From positions 1 through 38,474 of the forward strand of contig NZ_VOJI01000030.1 in assembly GCF_007923445.1 (NCBI RefSeq): 38,474 nucleotides of DNA. The letters are read 5' to 3'. A program made the position numbers and the translations under genes. This DNA comes from Puniceibacterium confluentis (GTDB lineage: Bacteria > Pseudomonadota > Alphaproteobacteria > Rhodobacterales > Rhodobacteraceae). Under the pieces are notes generated by a model that worked only from the letters and a program-made list of their open reading frames with translations, had not been told where the DNA came from and did no database searches. This document shows, piece by piece, positions 33,631 through 38,474 of the stretch; position 1 is the first letter of the stretch; every line of letters starts with the position of its first letter.

Positions 33631-34307
33631 GCCTGCATCCCTTCGATCTCGTCGCAGATCGACGTCAACAGATCACCCGCAGGCGCACCGTCCAAAGCGC
33701 GGTGATCGAAGGTCAGCGACAGGCCGACATATGGACGCAGTTCGATCCCGCCGTCCGGGGCGCGGACGGCCCGGTCGGTCATACGACCGATGCCAAGGAT
33801 GCAGATCTGGGGGGCATTGATGATCGGAGTGAAGTGTTCCACGCGGGTAAGGCCAAGGTTGGACACGGTGAATGTGCCGCCGGTCATCTCGGTCACGCTG
33901 AGCTTGTTTGTTCTGGCGCGAGCGGCAAGGTCCTGCCGGGCCGCGCGCAGCGCGCTGACGTCCATCGCATTGGCGCCGAAGATCGCGGGGGCCACCAGCA
34001 GGTTGCCGGGCAGCGCGATGGCGACAGACAGATCGACCGCATCAGACAGATGCACCTCGCGTCCCTCGACCCGGCCATTGGCTTCAGGGTTCTTTTCCAA
34101 AGCTCGCACGACGGCCAACATCAAGAGGTCCTCGACAGACACCTTGGTCCCTGCCTCGCTCAACCGGGCCTTTTCCGCCATCAGGGCCGTCGCATCCGCA
34201 TTGCCGTGGTGGGTCAATTGTGCGCCGGTCGTGAGGCTCTTGACCATCGCGTCCGCGATCATCCCGCGCACGCCCTTGAGGGGAACGATTTTTGCCGCGC
34301 TGGTCAT
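33627..34307 (-). CDS. 2-oxoacid dehydrogenase E2 catalytic core, without lipoyl domain
   Basis: A 226-residue acyltransferase core. The catalytic motif is His202-x-x-x-Asp206-Gly (FDHRALDGAPAGDLL), with the family start VPLKGVRGMIADAMVKSL and the substrate-channel segment FTVSNLGLTRVEHFTPIINA. Normal E2 proteins are 400-500 residues with one to three lipoyl domains and a subunit-binding domain; both are missing here. The lipoyl domain is encoded separately by the gene just upstream, overlapping by four bases. How E1 docks without a subunit-binding domain is unclear. Confidence 0.9.
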   Translation of the reverse strand: MTSAAKIVPLKGVRGMIADAMVKSLTTGAQLTHHGNADATALMAEKARLSEAGTKVSVEDLLMLAVVRALEKNPEANGRVEGREVHLSDAVDLSVAIALPGNLLVAPAIFGANAMDVSALRAARQDLAARARTNKLSVTEMTGGTFTVSNLGLTRVEHFTPIINAPQICILGIGRMTDRAVRAPDGGIELRPYVGLSLTFDHRALDGAPAGDLLTSICDEIEGMQA

Positions 34308-34537
34308 TCGATGCGCCCGATGACCGCGCCCTTGGCGACGACGGCATCGGCCTCCTGAGCGATCCTGACGGTGCCCGAGGCCGGGGCGTGCACCTCGTAT
34401 TGCACCTTGGCGGTCATGATCTCCGCCACGAGCGCGCCTTCCTCGACCCAGGCGCCGTCATCGACAAGCCAGCCGGTGATGACGCATTCTTCGTCTTCCT
34501 CCCAGAGATCGGTTGGGATGGTGATGTCAATTGCCAT
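34304..34537 (-). CDS. Free-standing lipoyl-domain protein
   Basis: A 77-residue lipoyl/biotinyl domain and nothing else. The modified residue is Lys44 in EIMTAKVQYEVHAPASGTV, and the first half is TIPTDLWEEDEECVITGWLV. AKV at the hairpin rather than MKM marks a lipoyl rather than biotinyl domain. AAAGGAC precedes ATG 34537. Stop overlaps the E2 core start as ATGA. It would carry acyl groups from E1 to the separate E2 core, and be lipoylated by the ligase-like gene in the same operon. Confidence 0.9.
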   Translation of the reverse strand: MAIDITIPTDLWEEDEECVITGWLVDDGAWVEEGALVAEIMTAKVQYEVHAPASGTVRIAQEADAVVAKGAVIGRIE

Positions 34538-34605
34538 GTGAAAAGTCCTTTTCAGGTCGGGACAGGCGGAGCCTGCCCCACGGTATGCGGTGAATGCCGG
34601 AGGGC

Positions 34606-35634
34606 TCAGACGGGCTGAAGCGTGCCCATCTCCTCCCAAGCGGCGACAATCTTGTCGGGGTTGGGCAGGCAGAACTGCTCCATCACCCGGGCATAGGGGA
34701 TCGGCACATCGGGGAAGGCGACCCGCTTGGGCGCGGCTTTCAGGACCGAGATGTCGTGTTCGGTCACGCTGGCGATGACCTCGCCGGAGAGGCCGTAGCT
34801 GTGGTAATCCTCATCCACCACGATCAGACGTCCGGTCTTGGCAACGCTCGCCCGGATGGTCTCGCGGTCCAGTGGCACGAGGCTGACGAGGTCCACGACC
34901 TCGGCGCTGACGCCCTTTTCCTCGAGCTTTTTCGCGGCCTTGAGCGCGTTGTGCACCCCCATGCCGACGCTGACGATCGAGACTTCGCGGCCCTCGCGCA
35001 CCACCTTGGCCTTGCCGATCTCGACCGTGTAGCTTTCCTCGGGCACATGAACGGTTGCCCCGGCCTCGGTGCCGAGCCAGCCCATGCCCTGCAAGCCCTT
35101 GTGATACATGTAAACCACGGGGCCGTCGTCGCGCATGGCGGCGGTCATCAGGCCCTTGGCGTCATAGGCATTCGAGGGCGCGACGACCTTCATTCCCGGC
35201 AGATGTGCGAAGGTGCCATAGAGGCATTGCGAATGCTGGCCGCCGTCCGAATAGCCGCCTCCCGTGGAGGTCATCAGCACCATTGGCACCTTCAAGTTGC
35301 CGCCGGAGAAGTAGATGTTCTTGGCCATCAGGTTGTAGATCGCATCGAAGCAGACGCCGAAGAAGTCGACGAACATCAGTTCCACCAGGGGGCGCATTCC
35401 GTCCTGCGCGGCCCCGACGGCGGCACCGATGAAGGCAGTCTCGGAGATCGGTGTGTCGCGAATGCGCTCGGGGCCGAACTCGTCCAGCAGCCCGCGGGTG
35501 TTGCCATAGACGCCGCCGAGGGCGGCGATGTCCTCGCCCATGACGAAGACACTCGGGTCGATGCGCATCTCTTGCGCGGTGGCCTCGGCCATGGCGCGTG
35601 CGATGGTCAGTTTTCTCTCGTTGGATTTGGTCAT
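34606..35634 (-). CDS. 2-oxoacid/acetoin dehydrogenase E1 beta subunit
   Basis: A 342-residue transketolase-like beta subunit. Features: the TKSNERKLTIARAMAEATAQ start, MGEDIAALGGVYGNTRGLLD, RIRDTPISETAFIGAAVGAA, RPLVELMFVDFFGVCFDAIY and the C-terminal VASVTEHDISVLKAAPKRVA. It forms an alpha2beta2 heterotetramer with the E1 alpha protein and binds TPP at the interface. GGAGGAGA precedes ATG 35634, 14 bp after the alpha stop. The closest named family is AcoB-like; substrate could also be a branched or short 2-oxo acid. Confidence 0.92.
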   Translation of the reverse strand: MTKSNERKLTIARAMAEATAQEMRIDPSVFVMGEDIAALGGVYGNTRGLLDEFGPERIRDTPISETAFIGAAVGAAQDGMRPLVELMFVDFFGVCFDAIYNLMAKNIYFSGGNLKVPMVLMTSTGGGYSDGGQHSQCLYGTFAHLPGMKVVAPSNAYDAKGLMTAAMRDDGPVVYMYHKGLQGMGWLGTEAGATVHVPEESYTVEIGKAKVVREGREVSIVSVGMGVHNALKAAKKLEEKGVSAEVVDLVSLVPLDRETIRASVAKTGRLIVVDEDYHSYGLSGEVIASVTEHDISVLKAAPKRVAFPDVPIPYARVMEQFCLPNPDKIVAAWEEMGTLQPV

Positions 35635-35648
35635 TTTCTCTCCTCCCT

Positions 35649-36638
35649 TCAGGCTGCGAATACACGGGTGAGCGCGTCTTCTGGGGCCGGGTCCACGCTC
35701 TCGCGGGCAAACTTGATCGCTTCCTCGACACGGGCCTCGGCCTCAGTCTCGATGGTAGCGAGTTGCTCCTCGCTCGCGGCTCCGTCCTTCAACAGGCGGG
35801 CGCGCATGGCAGGGATTGGGTCCTTCTCAAAGAGCCCGTCCTTCTCGCCCTCGGGGCGGTAGCCTTCCGCGTCGCCCATGAAGTGTCCGGCGAGCCGGTA
35901 GGTCTCCACCTCGATCAAGGATGGTCCTTCTCCGGCCCTGGCCCGCGCAATGGCCCGGCCCGCGGCCTCGTAGATCGCGAAGGGATCGTTGCCCTCCACC
36001 CGCTCGCCGGGGATGCCGTAGGCCGCCGCGCGCACGTCGTTCGTGGGCACGGCGGTCGCAGCGGACTTGGCGACCGAGATGCCCCAGGCGTTGTCCTCGA
36101 TCACACAGACGAAGGGCAGGTTCCAGACGGCGGCGAGGTTCATCGCCTCGTGCCAGCCGCCCTGGTTCACCGCGCCCTCGCCGACGAAGGCCACCGCGAC
36201 GCCCGGCTTGCCCTGCATCTTGCGGCTTAGCGCGGCCCCCACCGCCGGCCCCATGCCTTGGGCGATGATGCCGGAACAGGCGAAGTTCACATCCGCATCG
36301 AACAGGTGCATGTGCCCACCGCGCCCGCCGGAGAGCCCCGTGGCCTTGCCGAAGATCTCGGCCGCCATCTTGTCCAGGTCGACGCCCTTGGCGATGGCCT
36401 GATGGTGGGGGCGGTGGGTGGCCGTGACCACATCCTCAGGAGTCAGGTGCGCGCAGACCCCCACCGCCACCGGCTCCTGCCCGTCGGACAGGTGCATCTC
36501 GCCCGGGATCGGCCCGTTGGCCATGTTGAACGCGGGCGTTTTTCCTTCGAAGTAGATCTTCGCGATGGTCTCCTCGAACCGGCGGCTCGTAACCATGTTG
36601 CGATACATCCAGTGCTGTTCGTCGCGTGTCGGTGCCAT
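35649..36638 (-). CDS. 2-oxoacid/acetoin dehydrogenase E1 alpha subunit
   Basis: A 329-residue TPP-dependent alpha subunit. The TPP motif runs from Gly153-Glu154-Gly155 (VGEGAVNQGGWHEAMNLAAV) to Asn183 (VIEDNAWGIS); the usual Asp of GDG is Glu here. Other family segments: MHLSDGQEPVAVGVCAHLTP, GRGGHMHLFD and RLAGHFMGDAEGYR. The H-L-S-x-GQE context is typical of acetoin dehydrogenase alpha (AcoA-like). GGGAGGAA precedes ATG 36638. It heads the operon, downstream of the palindrome and tandem repeats at 36753-36786. No E3 gene is in the operon, so a shared lipoamide dehydrogenase is presumably used. Confidence 0.92.
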   Translation of the reverse strand: MAPTRDEQHWMYRNMVTSRRFEETIAKIYFEGKTPAFNMANGPIPGEMHLSDGQEPVAVGVCAHLTPEDVVTATHRPHHQAIAKGVDLDKMAAEIFGKATGLSGGRGGHMHLFDADVNFACSGIIAQGMGPAVGAALSRKMQGKPGVAVAFVGEGAVNQGGWHEAMNLAAVWNLPFVCVIEDNAWGISVAKSAATAVPTNDVRAAAYGIPGERVEGNDPFAIYEAAGRAIARARAGEGPSLIEVETYRLAGHFMGDAEGYRPEGEKDGLFEKDPIPAMRARLLKDGAASEEQLATIETEAEARVEEAIKFARESVDPAPEDALTRVFAA

Positions 36639-36752
36639 GTATTCCTCCCTGTCATGCGTGGCGGGACTGCCGCCTTGACCGCTGAGGAGAGGGTTCACCG
36701 GGCCGGCAGTCTGGACAACCTCGACCTGTCGGCGGTGGCACTGAGAGGGCTT

Positions 36753-36786
36753 AACTGTCCCACGGTGAGACAGTTTGAGACAGTTT
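36753..36786. promoter_or_regulatory. Palindrome and tandem repeat upstream of E1 alpha
   Basis: 36753-36775 is a 23-bp palindrome with 10 of 11 pairs matching: outer arms AACTGTC and GACAGTT around CCACGGTGA. Its right arm is part of GAGACAGTTT (36767-36776), which is repeated exactly at 36777-36786, one helical turn away. It lies 115-148 bp upstream of E1 alpha, a usual distance for an upstream activator site, and arms TGTC/GACA fit AcoR-type sites. I see no convincing sigma-54 -24/-12 element toward E1 alpha, matching the regulator's lack of GAFTGA. Confidence 0.65.
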
Positions 36787-36823
36787 GGGGTCGAGCTGAG
36801 CCAGACCACGTGGCCGGGCTTCA

Positions 36824-36876
36824 TTATATCTGAAACCTGGAAACTGAACTCGATTTATGGTCGGTTATATCGGAAA
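36824..36876 (+). promoter_or_regulatory. Repeated TTATATCnGAAA upstream of MDR gene
   Basis: TTATATCTGAAA (36824-36835) and TTATATCGGAAA (36865-36876) differ by one base and start 41 bp apart. The second lies about 48 bp before the ATG at 36924. They could include -10-like promoters or operators for an unknown regulator. Confidence 0.4.
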
Positions 36877-36923
36877 GCACGGTCCTGTATCTCCATGCCA
36901 ACGCAAAACCCAGGAGAGACCGA

Positions 36924-37910
36924 ATGAAAGCCATGACCCTGACCGCCTACGGGCCTGAAACGTCCTTCACCGAAGCCGAGCAGCCGCGTCCCGTGGCCGG
37001 CCCCGGCCAGGTGCTCGTCCGCGTCAAGGCGACGAGCGTCAACACCATTGACACGATGATCAAGGACATGGGCTCCGACCTGCCCCTGTCGCCCGAACTG
37101 CCCGCCGTGCTGGGCATGGACTTCGCAGGCATTGTCGAGGAAGTCGGCGCGGGCGTGACCGGCTATGCCGTTGGCGACGAGGTCTACGGCTGCGCCGGCG
37201 GCCTCGCCAACCTCCAGGGCGCGCTGGCCGAGTTCATTCCTGCCGACGCACGGCTCATCGCGCACAAACCCAAGTCGCTCTCTATGAGGGAGGCGGCCGC
37301 CCTGCCGCTGGTGGGTATTACGGCATGGGAGGGGCTGAAGCGAGCTGGCGTCTCCTCTGGGCAGAAGGTGCTGGTTCAAGGCGGCGCCGGGGGTGTCGGT
37401 CATGTCGCCGTGCAGCTGGCCCGTCACCTCGGTGCAGAGGTTTCCTCGACAGGCACTGGCGCCGGGCAGATGTCGGTGATTGAAGGCTACGGGGCCCGAT
37501 CCATCGACTTCAAGTCCGAGGAAATCGATGCCTACGTGGAAAGCCACACAGGCGGGGGCGGCTTCGACGCGGTCTTCGACACGGTCGGCGGCGCCAATCT
37601 GACGAATTCGTTCGCCGCTGCGGCACTGAACGCCCATGTGGTTACAACGGTTGCCCTTTCGGAGATCGACCTCGCCCCCGCCCACTTCAAGGGCCTGTCG
37701 CTTCACATCGTCTTCATGCTGCTGCCAATGCTGCACGACGTCCGGCGCGAGGTGCACGGGCAGATCCTCGCGGACCTCGCGAAGCTGGTGGACGACGGCG
37801 CCGTGAAGCCGCTGTTGGACGCGCCATCCTTCACACTGGCACAAGTCGGCGATGCCTACGCCCGGCTGCATAGCGGTCAGGCGATCGGCAAGGTGGTGGT
37901 CGAGGTCTGA
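36924..37910 (+). CDS. Quinone oxidoreductase-like MDR protein
   Basis: A 328-residue zinc-free medium-chain reductase. GroES half: TSVNTIDTMIKDMG and LGMDFAGIVEEVGAGVTGYA. Rossmann half: VLVQGGAGGVGHVAVQLARH, with GFDAVFDTVGG after it. This matches NADPH:quinone or enone reductases, which protect against reactive electrophiles. GGAG sits about 10 nt before ATG 36924. It is divergent from the dehydrogenase operon but may have its own regulator; no regulator gene is directly downstream. Confidence 0.92.
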   Translation: MKAMTLTAYGPETSFTEAEQPRPVAGPGQVLVRVKATSVNTIDTMIKDMGSDLPLSPELPAVLGMDFAGIVEEVGAGVTGYAVGDEVYGCAGGLANLQGALAEFIPADARLIAHKPKSLSMREAAALPLVGITAWEGLKRAGVSSGQKVLVQGGAGGVGHVAVQLARHLGAEVSSTGTGAGQMSVIEGYGARSIDFKSEEIDAYVESHTGGGGFDAVFDTVGGANLTNSFAAAALNAHVVTTVALSEIDLAPAHFKGLSLHIVFMLLPMLHDVRREVHGQILADLAKLVDDGAVKPLLDAPSFTLAQVGDAYARLHSGQAIGKVVVEV

Positions 37911-38293
37911 TCCTCAAACAAGGGTCGGGCGACAGAACGCTCGACCCACCAGTAGGCTATCACAGACATCATTCATGTCGGCAGATCTGCCATTCGCAGC
38001 GACTGGATTAGACGTCGGCTTTGGGCCGGTCACGTCGAGCCCGTCCGTGCCGCAAGTGCGAAGCTGTCCATAGGCAGCGAGGTTAGTTTGGGTTCGGAGC
38101 CGCGTTGCGGCAGCGCAGCACGAGGTCATCCGCCCAAAACCGCATCGGTGATCGCCGCAGTGGGCCGCAGCCAACCCATTATAGACATTCGAACCAGGCG
38201 CAGCGAAGGTTCCGCTGCAGCCGCAAAATACTTCCCGATAGCGGACCTTCGCGTTGCTCAGATGGCGAAGGCGTTGCTGCGCTTGGCACGGAT
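37911..38293. other. Gene-free stretch before IS5 fragment
   Basis: No supported gene. A minus-strand open frame spans most of it, but its Cys-rich, low-complexity composition suggests repeated noncoding DNA rather than protein. The main structure is the hairpin at 38203-38252. Confidence 0.45.
38203..38252. repeat. Long imperfect hairpin
   Basis: GCGAAGGTTCCGCT (38203-38216) pairs with AGCGGACCTTCGC (38240-38252) with one bulged base and a 23-nt loop. It ends about 40 bp from the IS5-type terminus and looks like a dispersed palindromic repeat. Confidence 0.6.
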
Positions 38294-38474
38294 GGGCGTT
38301 GTTGCGCAACTCGCGCTTGAGGGGTGACAGCCCCTTAGCCCACTGACGTCATGCCACACGGACGGTCTCGGCGGTGCCGAGGGCGTTGAAGCGGTTCATA
38401 AGGGCGATGCGGATGTGGATTTCGGCGGTCTGGCGGTCGGGGTCTCTTGCCATGATGCGCTCGCCGAAGGCTTT
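38294..38474 (-). mobile_element. IS5-family element, right end, cut by window edge
   Basis: The transposase 3' end (38349-38474) is followed by about 55 bp to a GGGCGTTGTTGCGCAAC motif near 38294-38310 that resembles IS427/IS1031-type IS5 terminal repeats (GGGCrTTGTTGCrnAA). The exact edge and the other end are not visible. Confidence 0.55.
38349..38474 (-). CDS. IS5-family transposase, C-terminal part
   Basis: The last 41 residues of a DDE transposase, entering from the right edge: KAFGERIMARDPDRQTAEIH then IRIALMNRFNALGTAETVRV and a final Ala before TGA (38349-38351). These match the C-terminus of common alphaproteobacterial IS5-group transposases. The part shown is intact; completeness upstream cannot be judged. 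Confidence 0.8.
   Translation of the reverse strand, partial: KAFGERIMARDPDRQTAEIHIRIALMNRFNALGTAETVRVA

Noticed and set aside
36736-36750. Sigma-54-like TGGCAC-N7-GC spacing on the plus strand
   Set aside because: Spacing fits but the -12 half is GGGC instead of TTGC, it points away from the E1 alpha operon, and the candidate activator lacks GAFTGA.
36855-37871. 338-residue frame antisense to the MDR gene
   Set aside because: Shadow of the plus-strand quinone-oxidoreductase gene.
37914-38309. 131-residue minus-strand open frame
   Set aside because: Odd composition, no domain, and it spans the hairpin repeat; most likely noncoding.

Overview
The window reads as a chromosome segment of an alphaproteobacterium, most likely a Rhodobacteraceae (Roseobacter-group) species. 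This is inferred from high GC, coding style, and gene families typical of that group: NitT/TauT-type ABC transporter, FCD regulator, DUF1499, a DUF6552-like membrane protein, IS481- and IS5-type transposases. No rRNA or intact tRNA gene is present.

Layout. (1) 1-7706: a divergent catabolic locus. A minus-strand operon encodes a periplasmic binding protein, ABC ATPase, ABC permease and a GntR/FCD regulator, the transporter genes being linked by ATGA/GTGA overlaps. Facing it are a fumarylacetoacetate-hydrolase-family enzyme, a cytosolic gamma-glutamyltransferase-family (Ntn) hydrolase and a YfeH-like SBF exporter/symporter. The shared intergenic region carries two AATGCATT palindromes as candidate operators. 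(2) 7891-9076: a decayed IS481-type element with a stop, a frameshift and four small hairpin insertions. Its right end supplies the stop codon of the neighbouring marR gene. (3) 9071-15989: a MarR-type repressor gene divergent from DUF1499, ricin-B-like secreted protein, cytochrome b561, and an RND adaptor/pump pair, with a perfect 14-bp palindrome between them.

(4) 15990-20930: an integration hot spot. It has a small integrase module (tyrosine recombinase, coupled unknown protein, excisionase-like and HTH proteins), then a 5' half of a tRNA-Gly(UCC) gene, an HNH endonuclease remnant, a 13-bp-arm hairpin, an IS21-like terminus and a frameshifted membrane-protein gene. (5) 21032-28430: redox and regulator clusters. 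An aldo/keto reductase and SDR pair faces a TetR gene; an MDR dehydrogenase faces a second TetR gene; an atypical SDR with a small membrane protein faces a LysR gene; another LysR gene faces the next operon. Both TetR intergenic regions hold two copies of an 18-bp palindrome.

(6) 28540-36638: DUF1330, an LLM flavin oxidoreductase, an SDR and an AcoR-like activator on the plus strand converge on a minus-strand acetoin-dehydrogenase-like operon: E1 alpha, E1 beta, a free-standing lipoyl protein, an E2 core without lipoyl or subunit-binding domain, a single-domain lipoate-ligase-like protein and an ABM-domain monooxygenase-like protein. The AcoR-like protein lacks the GAFTGA motif and has Asn in place of the Walker B Glu. 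A 23-bp near-perfect palindrome plus a tandem 10-bp repeat sits upstream of E1 alpha. (7) 36924-38474: a quinone-oxidoreductase-like MDR gene, a noncoding stretch with a long hairpin, and the 3' end of an IS5-type transposase gene cut by the window edge.

The observations most worth follow-up are the split, self-contained 2-oxoacid dehydrogenase module with its degenerate AAA+ regulator, the hairpin family that invaded the IS481 gene, and the tRNA-Gly half beside the integrase.
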